Shown here in pieces: positions 10,501-22,696 of a stretch of 64,000 bases of DNA. How positions within the stretch are numbered: position 1 is the stretch's first letter; each line of letters begins with the position of its first letter. This stretch comes from Callaeas wilsoni (lineage: Eukaryota; Chordata; Aves; Passeriformes; Callaeidae), in contig VWPU01010319.1 of NCBI GenBank assembly GCA_013398955.1, forward strand, positions 1 through 64,000, read 5' to 3'. The notes beneath the pieces were generated by a model. The model was not told the origin of the DNA. It saw only the letters and a list, made by a program, of their open reading frames with translations, and did no database searches. The position numbers were made by a program, and so were the translations under genes.

Positions 10501-13500
10501 GGTATTCCTGCATTGTTTAGAACGGAGACTGGATGGGGCTGAGCTTTGCTCCCCAAACTGTGGCTCCAGCTCCAGGGTCATGATGCAAAGCCTTTGGTAG
10601 GAATTTAGGCTTGAACTACTGCTGTCCCTTGCTGCTGGCTGGTCCCTCTGTGCCCTGCCCTCTGGGTTCTGCTGGCCCTCCTGGGGTTTGCATCAGTGCT
10701 GCCAGCCAGGTCAGGATATTGATCTGGCTGTGAGCCAGCACTCCTAAAAAGGTTTGTGTTTATTTTTGCTCTTCAAACCAGGTATCTCCGTGGCTGGTTT
10801 CCAGTGGCACCAAAGGCAGGTGTGTGGGCTGCACTACAGAGGTAGGCATGGATGGAAGAGGAGGACGGATACTTACTAAACCAGCATTACTGCCAAGCAC
10901 ACGCAGCAACATGACTTTGAACCACATCTCGTCCAGGCACGTCACATACCGAATTCCACCAACGGGAGACAATTCCCTTCAGTTCATGCAGAAGGGACTT
11001 AGGGTTGAGCATAGGAAAAGCTGTATTATTCCCTCTCTTGCCAAATATTTCTGAGCAGCTACAGTGTTCACCCCATTGACAGGTGTGAAGCTCTACCTGG
11101 TCACTAATCCCTTACCTGCTCCCATGGATAATTAACTGCTAAGCATAAATGTGGCCTGCAGCATTTTCTGTTGGGAGGAAGCCCAGCTGCTGCAGAATGA
11201 AGATCCAAACCTGCTGCAATACCGGGGTTATAGTGCCAATCTCCACACACCCTGAGTCATGTGTCTGCTGCCTCAGTTCCTCCTTTTTGCTTCCCTGATG
11301 AGCACATGCATGCACTCACATGCACATGTGCACAAACCACATGCTGTGGGGTGCAGGAAGGCTTCCTGCATTCAGAATTATGCAGCCAAAATTACACCTA
11401 AAGGAGTTTTCTAGAGCTTAAGTGCTTCTGGATGTTCAATAAAACATTGAGCTAAGGATCTCAGTGAAGTCTATGGTGATATAGAAGGCAAGGGCCCCAA
11501 TTCCATTGTTGTCAGCCAGCCAGTTCTCATCTCCTGCTCTGGAAGTTTAGCACTGCTGTCTCTTGCTATTGGGCTCTTTCTATCACGATCCTTATAACAA
11601 GGTCTTTTTAGGGGATGTAAAAAAAAAAAATTCTTTCCACTGCTCTTTCAGGAACATTCATTTGCATTTGCTTGCTTTTTCTGCACGCTGACATGCAAAT
11701 ATCCAGAACACTTGAACAGATCTCCATTCAGAATTGCTCATGTTAGTGTCTAGGAAGCAGCCAAGCACCCTTCACCTTGTGTACAGTTCTCTTTCTTCAA
11801 ATAAAGCTGGAGTTAATGCCTTATCAGGATAAATCCTCTGCAGGTGAAGACTTCCAGATCTCAAAATATCTGAAAAAATTAATACAGCAGCTTTCCTGAA
11901 TATCCCAAAATCTTCAGAGAGAGTGAAGATGAAAAAAACCCACTGAGAACAGACAACAGCATTGAAAGGAAGCCTGTGTGGAACAGTAGAAGTGTTTGGA
12001 AGGGAGACTTCCCCAGGGGGAAATGTTACTTAGCTGCAGGACAGTTTGAAATGACCTGTCCGTGCTTAAACTCCAGATTCAGCTCACCCAGACATGTTTG
12101 CAGCCAACATCAGTCAGAGCCAGCATACTGACTCCTCAGGAATCATTACTCTTTTCTTGCCTTTTGTTTTTGGAACTACTTCAGAATTAGCTGTGTACTC
12201 AGACCTAAAGTTATAAATTATACCAGTAATAAGGGACATGCCTTATTTCTCCAATGCGCGCACCTGTTGGAGCTATTTCCCTCTGGGAATTGTCCTAATG
12301 TAAGTTTTCCTTAATGTCCAATATCGGATTACTTGTTTATGTGTTTCAATAGTTTCGGGAGGGTAGAATCTGGCTACATTATTTTTCTGTACATTGGAAG
12401 AAAGCACAGAAAGAAAAAGGTTTTTATTTTCCTCAGATGGTATTGGTGGTAGTTGAAGACTAGTTCATATTTTATTTCTTCTTTGGGACCTGTGGATTTT
12501 CTTTGACTTCTTCACTGCACACCTAAACTCCTTTCTGGTGCACACGGGTTTTCTGAGGATGTCAGTCATCCCACCTGGAGGATGAATTGTGACAGGTCAG
12601 TGTTTTGGAAGGACTATTCAAGGCATCCCCTGGGGCTGCCAGGACACGCTGTGCAAGCTCAGCTCACCATCTCTGCTGGTGTTTGGGGAAGACAAACCAG
12701 TAGTGAAGCCAGGACAGCAGCAATGATGAAGAGGATGTGATCACTTTGTAGAGTTCTCAAACAATGGGTGTGTTTATCAACCTGACAAGGAACTCCTTTG
12801 GCGGGCAGGAGGCAGTAGGGCTGGTTTTGAAGGTAAAGAGATGGGGTGGAACTGAGTCTCTCCTTTGGTTTTATTTTGTGGAATGAGAGGCAGAAATATT
12901 GCTGGAAACAGGAGTTTTTCTCGCTGCTCCAGAGGGTGGTTTGACAGAGGAGATTTCCTACAGAACAGAGACATCCTCCATACACCTCCCTCCTCCTCCC
13001 ATTTGCAGCTTTCCTGACCCCTGAGGGTTTCTCACAATTCAAGAACCAAAGAGAAAAAAAAGGGGGGACATAAAGCCTGGGTTTTTAACACTTCCTTCCA
13101 AATTCTTCTAGCTGGGTTAACTTTGCTGCTGTTCGGTTCACTGCGGTATTTTCTTTCAAGTTTCATGGGCCCTAGAGGCCTCTTCACCTGTGATATTACT
13201 GAGACTCTTTCTTCTCAGGATTGTGTCCATCCAGTGCAGATATCTCTGATTGTATTTTACCTACCACAAGAAGCAACACACCCAAATCATTGGTGGTGTT
13301 TAGACTCCCACTGACTTGTTTGGGTGTCCCAATTCAAGGAAAATGTGCAAAAGCAAAGACAGCATTAGCTTTGTTCCTCTTGACCTCCCCTTATCTGTAG
13401 ACAGAGACACGGGTCCATAAACTCAGTGTTTAGTTAAAACATAACTGCTGGTACTGTTAAGTTGGTAATGAGGAAAATGAAGCAGAGATCAAAAGATTCG

Positions 13501-15577
13501 CTTTTTTGTGGATTTAATTTTCTTCCTCATCTTTGCACTTTGGTCGTAAACACCGCCATTCCCCCTCTGCCCTCCTGTTCCACACACTGAAGATTAAGTT
13601 GGGAAATATTTTTAGAAAAGACATGAGTATACAGAAGGGAGTATTAGACTGTGACCTTATAGCTGCTTTTGAAGTTTTTGAAAGCTACATGGCAAACGTT
13701 CCCAGCATTTCCAAATTCTCAGAAAAAGGAGGTTCATAGATTGCTCTTCATTAATTGAAGTGTACTAACTAATTGGCCCCATGTATGTTTATTCCCTTTC
13801 TCTCATGCATGCACACACAGAGCAAAGCCAACACATATATTCCAAGATGCCTGAAACAAATAATGGACCCACAGTGTTGCCTCAATCACTACTGGCATGG
13901 GAAGAAAAGTAAACAGCAAAACAGGAAAAGGAAGGGTAAAACTAGATTAAACAGATTGCTGCATTCAAGAGTGTGCAGTCAGCTGGGAACTTAGTGAAAA
14001 AAAAAGGAGTTGAAAGGAAAAGTTAAATAACATACAGTCCTCTCTTGTATTTCTGAAAATCCCTCACCAGCTGTGTGGTAAAATGCCCTTAAACTAGCAT
14101 GCAGTATAAATCTTGGATGTACAGAATTAACCTTTCATTCACGAAGGTAAGCAAAATATCAGGTTATTCCTCATCACTGGAATTCAAATTAGGCCCAGAT
14201 TGTTCGACAGGAGCTGGAAGATGACAGGGATAGAGAAAAGGAGCTTCTTTGTCTCAGTTACAGGAGAAGAAAAAAAGTAATTTCTCAAGATAAAGACATG
14301 TTACCAATGGAAATTCATGCTGCATATATATGACACAATATGGTTTCAATTATCTGTAAGATGAGGTGTGCAAAAATCAAGGTGATTTAAAAACCTGACC
14401 TATCACCAAAGCCAGCAAGATCCCTCACTGTTTCTATCATTTGAAGCCAAAATCTCCTGCTGAATACTCTAGTCTTTTTTAATCCTGGTTTGGATTTGAA
14501 CTTGAGCCCTAGGTCCTAGAATAAATCAAACCCACATCTTAACATGCTCTTTCCAGACTGTTTCTGATGATAACAGAACCTCTATCAAAATAACCTGGCT
14601 TTGCTTCTGCAATGATTTCCAAGATCTACAACCAGGAATTTCGCTACTTTCCTGCCTGACTGCACAGATATACCTTTCCAGGTTAGCTGGCTGAGCCAAA
14701 AAAGAAACCCTAGCCTCCTTCACCACTGTTTTAGATTTTTACATTTGGAAATATGAAACTATTTTAGAATAAAGACTCTGTTGGGACAACCTATCATGTC
14801 AGTTAGGGAATACTTTTCCCTCCTGTCTGATCTTCAAGAGCAGTTAAGCAACTCGTCTGCAGTATTTCTGAGTTCTGCTGTAGCCTCATAAACGGAAAGA
14901 ATTTTGTGGAGTGAAACATGTTGCTGCCCGCTGGTCAGAAGGCACAGAAAGAGACTTTTAAAATAAGTTAAGGAGAAATGTATCTGTTGTTTCCTTGAGA
15001 AGAATACCTGTAAATAACCCCAGAGAATCTTTTCACCACAGTCTAAACCCAGAATATTCTCCTATTATGCTACCAGGGGTATTATGTTTGGGCAAGTGCT
15101 GTCTTTCTGATAGAACGTGTAGCACAGGACACTTCTTCCTTAATCACAAAGTCTTCTCCTCCAGGTCAGGAAAGATTTTTCCATTAGGTTAGCCCAGTCT
15201 GGGCTAGTGAATCCCACAGGTTCACCTTCAAGCAGTTATGACTGAAGTTGTTCAAGAGCCAGATGTCTCTTTTGAACTCAAACTTGGGCAGCTGAACCTC
15301 CATTTTCAATTATATTTCTCATAGAACATTACTTTTTGTTTATCTTAACCAATGTCCTGCAGCAGCACTTGGCTAACTTGTTTCTAAAATAAGCTGCATT
15401 TCAATTTCCAGGTGATAGATATATAGATAAAACTGTGGTTTCCAGTGCTTCTGGACTCCTATGGACAACTTATAGTGACTGTATTAGCCCAGATTCCCTG
15501 GGATTAGATCGTATTTGGTTGCTGAGGTCAGTGCTAGGGTGGTTTGTACTGTAAATCTCAGATCTATATCTGACCTG
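7523..15577. other. Non-coding interval; no gene recognised
   Basis: The longest open frame is 225 codons on the plus strand at 8,362-9,039. It has no recognisable domain and no splice or promoter support, and I treat it as chance. A CA/TG-alternating stretch at about 11,300-11,342 includes the 12-bp palindrome TGCACATGTGCA. No interspersed repeat could be identified with confidence. Confidence 0.55.
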
Positions 15578-15673
15578 TACAAACATACTGGGAGTTCTAG
15601 GACAGCCACAACAAACATATTTGAAGTTCTAGGACAGCCATAACGAACATATTTGAAGTTCTAGGACAGCCAG
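15578..15673 (+). repeat. Three-copy tandem repeat, 32-bp unit
   Basis: Units at 15,578-15,609, 15,610-15,641 and 15,642-15,673 share 'gttctaggacagcca' and an 'aacatat'-type segment in register. Units 2 and 3 are nearly identical and unit 1 is more diverged. The order of similarity suggests stepwise duplication, with the second step recent. Confidence 0.92.
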
Positions 15674-16420
15674 TATCTGAACCTTCATCTGTGTAAGTGT
15701 TTGTTCAGAAAAGTAGAATACATATATATATTTTTCAAAAAATAAATTATGAATGTACGTGTTGTTTTTCCACCTGTATGAGCCATAGACAGGAAAAATC
15801 ACTTCATGGAACTGGAAACACCCTTATCAGATCTGAAATCATGATAATACAACAGAGGGTTTCTATATATAGAAGTAGGGCAGTGGCTCTCTGGTTGTTA
15901 TCATTAAATTTTATTTTATCTTTCTGAAGATTCCAGGTACTGGTACCATAGAAACAACATTAAAACACTAAAACCCCAAGATGTAATGCTCATTGCTGTC
16001 TCTCTAATATTAGATTTTAGCCTTTGTGCTCCGCTGGCAGTGCAGGGAATGGTGCCTATTCCAGCAGCTGCATCAGAGGGGGAGTTTGTGGCCAGCCTTG
16101 CCCCTTTCCCCCAGCTGTTCCCTCCAGTACCCGATGGATTTTCAGCCCCTGGTCCATGAATTCCCAGCTTGCTCCCTGTCCCAGAAATGTCTAGAGATCT
16201 GAAAGTTTCCAGGGTGGGTTTTTTCCCCTGTGCTGAGCCTTCAGCTGCAATCCCCGTGCCTGGTGGAATGCAGGTGGTAGACAGCAGTCTGTGATTGCTT
16301 CAAGGACTGCAAATAGAGGGAGAAAAGAGTACTCAAAGAGATGAAACCCTGGTACAAACGAAATCAGAAGGAATTTAGCTGTTTACATGAATGGAGCCAG
16401 GATTACCCCCCTAGCCAAGA
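15674..16420. other. Non-coding interval; nothing recognised
   Basis: Only short chance frames are seen, with no known repeat. Confidence 0.5.
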
Positions 16421-16566
16421 TGATAAGACACTGAAGTTTATCTATACATTTACTCTTGTTTTCTGCCAGCAATAAACACAGCAAAGGGTAAGATAAAAGC
16501 TGTATCAAAAGAAGCTGACCGAGCTACAGGGGAGGTTTCTCCAGGCTTCAGGCCGCAGGATTATCT
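16421..16566. promoter_or_regulatory. Cluster of four GATA-factor motifs (candidate enhancer)
   Basis: WGATAR matches occur at 16,421-16,426 (TGATAA), 16,438-16,443 (TTATCT), 16,491-16,496 (AGATAA) and 16,561-16,566 (TTATCT). That is four in 146 bases on both strands. The motif is expected about once per 500 bases by chance counting both strands, so this is a local excess. Clustered GATA sites are typical of haematopoietic and endodermal enhancers. Activity is inference. Confidence 0.3.
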
Positions 16567-16890
16567 TGCACAAAGCAGTACGTACGAGAGCCGTTGTGCA
16601 AACACTACACACCATTGTTTATTTTCTCATATCACAGCTAATCATAACCCCTTCAAACTGCTGAGCGGATCTTCTGGAGGGTCGGAACTGCGGAAGGTAA
16701 ACGCCGCTGCGTGGGAGAGCTCGCTCCAGCCACTTCAGCTGCGTTGTGCAGGACACTGCAGCTCATCTGATCTTCAGAATCGAAACTGATTAAGGGCACA
16801 AACAATTCTGAATATGAACCTCGACATACTGCAAGATCTGACTCGTTTAGGATGCCATAAGTAACACCGCCCTAGCTTTGATGTACTGTT
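16515..16890. promoter_or_regulatory. CpG-retaining block beside the GATA cluster
   Basis: About a dozen CpG dinucleotides remain in under 400 bases, in an otherwise CpG-poor neighbourhood. Examples are 'gtacgtacgag', 'aacgccgctgcg' and 'cctcgac'. CpG retention without high GC is common in conserved regulatory elements and weak alternative promoters. A possible donor (GAAG followed by GTAAAC) lies near 16,696. No coding frame is supported. Confidence 0.3.
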
Positions 16891-16994
16891 CGTCCAGACT
16901 TTGGCAAGAGAAAAAGGTTCCATCACACGGCTTTCCTCAACATCATCAACACTGTGCTGCTCTACCAGAGGGGTCTGAAGGAAGCACTGGTGAT

Positions 16995-17155
16995 TTTAAG
17001 GCATTACTGGTCACAGCTGCCTGTTCCAGAAGTGTTTGGACAATGGCTTTGGTCACATGGTGTGACTCTCAGGGATGGTGATGTGCAGGCCCAGGAGCTG
17101 GGCTTGATGATCCTTGTGGGTCCCTTCCCACTCAGCATATTCTGTGATTCTGTGA
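16995..17155 (+). mobile_element. CR1 LINE 3' end, plus orientation
   Basis: The segment ends with the standard CR1 3' UTR order: 'gatggtgatgtgcaggccca', then 'tgatgatccttgtgggtccc', then 'cattctgtgattctgtg'-like tail octamers near 17,140-17,155. The left boundary is uncertain because upstream sequence diverges. This looks like an older copy. Confidence 0.85.
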
Positions 17156-17436
17156 ACTCCCTGCATATGAGATAACACACAGACTAAGCATCCGTTTGTT
17201 TGAGGCTATTTTACCTGGGATCAGCCCAACTTCAATTGTCTCCTAGAAATCATCAAGAAGTGACCATGTCACCTGGAACAACCACTGATGATTTACATTG
17301 TGATGATTATCCAAGAGAATCATCACGAGGAGAAAGAAGACAGAGCCGAGGAAACAAAAGAACATGTGCCACCTTGCTGCTGAGGCTGCTGCCTTCCTAG
17401 CAGAGCTGGCAGCTCACCTGCCTGCACTGCCACAGA

Positions 17437-17515
17437 CCCATAAAGGTCTTTTCCAGCCTAAATGATTCTAAGATCATCGAGTCTACCTCTAAACCTAACC
17501 CAGCCAAATCCAAGA
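17437..17515. mobile_element. Two CR1 3'-end fragments joined head to head
   Basis: Bases 17,441-17,470 match a plus-oriented CR1 terminus ('aggtcttttccagcctaaat' and 'gattcta'). They are followed without a gap by 'gatcatcgagtctacc' and 'taacccagccaaatcc', which match a minus-oriented CR1 just inside its 3' end. The junction is abrupt. The minus-oriented part has lost its own tail and 'ggaaaagacctt' block. Confidence 0.6.
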
Positions 17516-20371
17516 AGCTAAAAAGACATCAGCTTTCCTGGTTCTGATGGCTCTGACACATTGCAGGGCTCTTTTTTCCCATCATGTGGCCTGACACAAA
17601 GGGAAGAGACAGACTGATGGAGTTCTTCTACCCCCACATCCTCCTGGAGACCTCTCCATGGACACAGAGCAGGAGCCAGCCCCATTTCCCTTCTCCTTGT
17701 GGTGAATAATCCCCAGCTCATACCAGGCAGCAGTAGACAAATGGAAAAATTTACCTCTTTGATTCTCCACCACCAGTAATGTAAGGTTTAATCATATATC
17801 CCCTGCCATTTGTGTCCCGAGGCTGGCACCCGAAGCTGTAGTGCAAGTTCAAGGCAGCTGTGATCAGCATCCATTCCCGGTGGTAAGTTCAGGAACAGGA
17901 GGAGCCCAGCTGTGGAAGCAGGGTCATTTTTCAGTTCTTGCACAGTTCTTGGAGCCAGTGACTGCCCTCGCTTTTACAGCTACAAAGCCAGGCATCGGCG
18001 TGTAAATCAGCCCGCTCCTGTCTCACAGTCTGCTAGACAAACTCCCAGCAGAGGTGTGAACTTCCCCAATTAATCTTAATGAAGTGTTAACTTCAAAGCT
18101 GAGCTGCAGCCATTTCTAGGTTAACAGAACCTTACAGAAAAAAACCTCCCAGCTTGACTCGTTAAAAACAGCTCCAAGGTGAGAGGATTGGTCAAATTTG
18201 GGAGTTATTCTGGGAGCTGGAAAAAATCCCGCTTCAGTGGCAGCCTTTGCTCATGCACCACTTCCACTGCAGTTGCATTGTTAGGAAACCAAAGGGTCGG
18301 GCAGCCAGACTGGAAAAACTGTACAGTGAATGCATGCTAAAAATATCCCTGGAATGGAGCAGATGGAGCAAGATAAGGAGGCCTGCATGATAAAGGCTGT
18401 AAGGAACTGTGCAAGCTCTTTGAGCCAAGTGATGAACTTGATCACATCGTCTTTTACCTTATTCAGGTCAGGGAAATGCAGAGCAAGATTCAGATCTTGA
18501 GCCCAGATTTAGTTCGTGTATTTCCATAACCCTCAGTTACCCAAGGATGCAGATCTTTTACCCCCAAAACAATTAAGTGGATTCCTCAAATTAGTCTCAG
18601 ACACCTGCAGTATTGCCATTAGCTTTGCTTGCACTTTCAGCTGTTGTGGTATTAGTGCATGTGGAAGTGTGAATCCACATCATGAACCCCAAATACAGGT
18701 CTCTTGGAATAAGACCCTTATTTAAAGAGCCTTGTGCCCTTATTTTCCTGATATAATGCCACAGAAGTGGAGCATCTGCAACAAAATCTTCCCTTTCGTG
18801 TTTCTGTCTGGTTTGCAGCCGAGGAGCCCACCTAAGAACTTGGAAAGGAGGATGCAGTTTCAGGAATTAGGCTATGACCCATCAGTATGTATTCACTTCC
18901 TATTCCCGACATGAACTGGTTGATCTTTGTGCTCATTTGTTACTCAAAACCAGGACAAATGCATTGAGCGGGTCTAGTTGTAGGGACCATATCAACAGAC
19001 AGGAAACAACCTCCCTGGGGAAAAGTGCCACCAGATTAGACCTGAATGACTTCCACACCCAGGTACTCCAGCAAATGAACACTCCACTGCCTCGTTTTTA
19101 ACTGTCAAAGGCAATAGGAAAAGCATTTCCTTAGAAGCAATTGCATGGATCTGTTTGATACAGGCCCCTAAAGCCAAAGCTGCTGTGCTGAGCAATTCAG
19201 ATTGCAGCCTGGATACAAGAACTTAAATGTAAAAGAGGTAGATCCTTCCTGGTGCTTCTTTGCAAGCTCCCTTGAAGAACTCTAACTCAGCTGATTACTA
19301 ATTGCCAGAACACACCCACATCTGCTTGTGTAAGCTTTTATAATATAAAAAAGCCCAAAAAAACCCCCCAAAACCACAAAGAAAAAGGTTAAATTGATTA
19401 TTCCTGTTCTGAAAAGTTCAAGAGTGAATGGCTGTGTTGCCATGGATGCTGGTTTGTTTATAGTATTATTTTTTGCTCATTATTAGCTACTACTAAATAC
19501 CATGAAACAAGAGTTCACCTCCAGCATTGTGCCATGGCTCTGACCTCCAGGTGCTGCCAGTAGCTGTAGTGGGACACAACACAGAGAATTTTACTTTTGC
19601 TAACGGATGTAGATCAGATGATGCAGCAGCAATAGTTCTTCCAGATCCACGAGATTTTCTGCCGAATACCTCAAACCCAGCTCTGCTCGCCAGGGTGAGG
19701 AAGCAGCTATTGCAAAGTTATGTCATGCTAGCAGCTGCTTTGTGTTCTTCTCCTTCCTCTGAAGCGTCTCATTAGAGAAGACAGACTAATAGTCTGAGCT
19801 TGGCAACAGCAGACACAGTCAAGAGTGGAGCAGAGCAAGAGGTCCCACTCGTTTCAGGAGCCTTGGGTCATCACTGACAGGAATAGGAAGCAGTTATTTT
19901 AACTTACACAGTTATAAGGTAACTGGGGAAAAGGGGTCTTTGATCAGCCTCAGGTTGCAAGATCTGTTGAGCTGCTGTGGCACAGCTCAGTCATGAAACC
20001 AAATTTACAGCTGCCAACAAGTTCTTTCCTAAGTCAGGGAGGCTTTGTTTTTCCATTGCAATGGGAATATCAGTGGATATTTACTATGGCACACAGGCTG
20101 ACAGGGCTCTGCACTGCTTTTCCTACTCCTGTGCCAGCAGGAAAAGAGCAGTGGCGCTTGTCCCCACCAGGAGCACAGTGCTGATGCTGACCCATTGGCC
20201 ACCACCTCCTTCCCAAGCTGCGTGTGTTCACATGGAACAGTTTGGGCAGCACGGATTGCACTGTCTTCATCAATCCTTTAGAACTGAGCATGCAGCAGTT
20301 CCAAATACAGTATTTTTCCCAACCAATTCAGTATCCAACTTCAAAGTCTGGTCTGTGCTGCATCTGCCAAA
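17516..20371. other. Non-coding interval; nothing recognised
   Basis: Only chance frames are present. The plus-strand 187-codon frame that starts at 19,977 runs through the CA/TA microsatellite at 20,372, which explains part of its length. An A/C-rich stretch lies at 19,345-19,390. Confidence 0.5.
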
Positions 20372-20415
20372 ACACACACACACACACACACACACAGAGA
20401 CATATATATATATAA
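20372..20415 (+). repeat. Compound microsatellite (CA)12 then (AT)7
   Basis: An uninterrupted CA run covers 20,372-20,396, then 'gagac', then an AT run at 20,402-20,415. Both types are slippage-prone and likely to be length-polymorphic. Confidence 0.95.
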
Positions 20416-20989
20416 ATGTATTAAAAATTTATATATGTATATGGAAACACAATGGAGCAGCTGTACTTGAGCTTGGTTTGTCAGATACAGTCTATGCCCT
20501 TTTTAGATTTGATTTCATACCCAGTGTGTTCCTCACTTAGAGAAGACTTTATAGAACCCAATTACTAACAAAAATAATCACTCTACATTTTACACATTAA
20601 TTATTAATGTTTAAAAACTTTGCATTATTCCTCCTCCAAATTTTCACTTATCTAGGAACAGCGGGAGGGAACACACATCCCACAAGACAGCAGAGAAGCT
20701 GGTGCTTCCCCAAAGGCTGCTCTCGGGGCTGCCAAGGCAGATGTAAATAAGGGATGCTGCTGCACTTTTGTCAGTCTGCTTTGCATACCAGAGCTTGCAG
20801 GAGTTTAAACCCACACCAATGAATTCATACTTCGGGATACCAAATCACCACAGCCACGGAGGGACAAGTTCTCAGGCATCCCTCAACTCCCAATTAATTA
20901 CAATACTAATAAGCAGAAGAGTGTGTGCACATATGCTCATGCCTGCATTCATTTCTGATGTAAATATGGAATAATTAAGTAAACTGTGA

Positions 20990-21215
20990 CTCTTTGGCCC
21001 TGAGAGAGATGACTAAGGAGTACAGTAGAGGTTTACAGTGTAAAATGACACACAGGAGGAAAATAAGACCCAATTGTTCACATTATATCACTTTAAGAAG
21101 CAATGGGTGTCACACAGAGGGAGCGGATATGAGGTTTAAACCAAAGAAGATGTTCTTCACATCAAATATGGAACTCCTTGCTACAGAACACTGTGGATGC
21201 TAAAGTTTTACATGT
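20990..21215 (+). mobile_element. Ancient, strongly diverged CR1 fragment, plus orientation
   Basis: The segment contains, in the expected CR1 order, 'atgactaaggagtacagtag' (an 'ggtttacagtgtaaaatg' block follows), 'aagaagcaatgggtgtcac', 'aggtttaaaccaaag' and 'atggaactccttgctacaga' with 'ctgtggatgctaaa'. This order matches the pre-3'-UTR segment of old archosaur/turtle-type CR1 lineages. Divergence is high, so the ends are approximate. Confidence 0.6.
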
Positions 21216-22597
21216 GTTGTATGAACTGCTTTCAGCTTTCTGTGATGTGGCCTGGATTTTAACAGACTGTGGAAATCCAGTCTTAATGGAAATCATGGAC
21301 AATCATGTGAATCCCTTCCCCTTGCATCTCTCATCACACAGCATTTGTCTGGCAGGGACAACAGCAACATTTATGGAAAAATAGTGGCAGTTGTATCACT
21401 AGAGAATTAAGTTGCTGAAAATAAGAACACCAGCAGCAACCTATCCATTCTCTCTCTGTGGACCACTAATGATATATTTACTAAGGTTGCTGAGCCATGG
21501 GAACATACAGTCCTGTACTTAATAACATGAGTCATTCAAATGGAAATTTTCTACTCTGAAATTTTATGGCTCTAATTAAGAGCATTAACAAAAATCTATA
21601 CTTGCTTCATGCTTTTTTGGTAACATCTTTGTTTTGAATACTACCTGTATGATATTTAGAAGAATCACAGAGGGTAAGTGTTGCAAGTTCTGCTTGCAAA
21701 AAAAGGAGTGTTCATTGGCCTAAATTCATGGTAAAATCCCCCACACATATACAATTAAGAAAAACAAGTATTTTTCTTGGTTTTTTCCTACTGATGCAGC
21801 AGCGAACTCTCCTCTTAATTAAAAGTGCCATTGCCATAATGGCAGTCGAAGGTGTTGAGACTTTTGTTGTGTTATTAAGTGAGGCAAACAAAGTGCATAG
21901 AAAGGTCTGAGGACTGAGCATTCAAAGAAATGCCTGGGTTCCTATAAAACTCAGCGGAAATGGATGACAGACATGACATGGGTGTCTGTAAGAAAATGGA
22001 TTTGGCTTATCAAATCCAGCACTTCATCTCCGTTAGGAAAAGTCTCTCAGAATGGGGAAGGAACAAATGAGAGCGATGGACTGCAAGTGACACACTGCAG
22101 AGGCAGCAGTGACAGCAAGCCTAAAATATGCTACAGGAGACATTGCTGTCTTAGCAACTCTTCATGGAAATGGCAAGGCCAACAACTGGCTAGAGATGGA
22201 AGATTTATCCAGACATAAAGAGAAATGACCTGAACCACTACTTGCAATTTGATCTGCAATCAAAGAAAAAATGTAGTTTGTATTTGGAACAGTCAGTGCT
22301 GTCACCTCAGTTTTTCTGGGCTCTTGGTTCCAGGCTGATGTGTTCTTCCCATAGAAAAATCATTGTACCTCTACAGAAAATAAAAACTATGAAACTATAA
22401 TTATAAATGAGCATGGCCATGGATCAGCTCTCATTCAACAGCTTCTTGTTAGCTTGCACTTGATCATTGCAGATTTCCCCCGAGCCTGCCTTGGCTCCTG
22501 GAAGGATATAGTGAAATGCAGTTTATATTTTTATCCAAGGCAGTTTTTAGCCCTCATCACATTCCTGCCAGCTCACCCTGGCAGACTCAAACATAGT
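21216..22597. other. Non-coding interval; nothing recognised
   Basis: Short chance frames only. The part nearest 21,216-21,390 could be a further degraded continuation of the ancient CR1, but I cannot align it with confidence. Confidence 0.45.
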
Positions 22598-22645
22598 GTC
22601 ATAGGATGGCTTGGGTTGGAAGGGACCTTAAATATCATCTAGAAC
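22598..22645 (-). mobile_element. Very short CR1 3' tip, minus orientation
   Basis: 'gtcataggatggcttgggtt' followed by 'ggaagggaccttaaatatca' is the antisense of a CR1 3' terminus. Only about 48 bases remain before the sequence leaves the CR1 consensus and enters a tandem duplication. Confidence 0.85.
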
Positions 22646-22696
22646 ATCTCAACTTACTTTCCTAATTCTAGAACATCTCAACTTACTTTCCTAATT
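22639..22696 (+). repeat. Perfect 29-bp tandem duplication at the broken end of a CR1
   Basis: The unit beginning 'ctagaacatctcaactta' occurs at 22,639-22,667 and again, identically, at 22,668-22,696. The first unit starts within the CR1 match, so the duplication straddles the CR1 truncation point. Perfect identity implies a recent event. Confidence 0.95.

Noticed and set aside
11099..11125. Isolated good splice donors, such as the minus-strand CAG/GTAAGG-like site here and others near 7,611, 39,717, 39,883 and 43,822
   Set aside because: No paired acceptor and open or conserved exon could be assigned. Donor-like 7-mers of this quality are expected many times by chance in 64 kb.
19977..20540. 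187-codon plus-strand frame
   Set aside because: It runs through the CA/TA microsatellite, giving a His-Thr run, so the length is partly an artefact. No homology is recognised.
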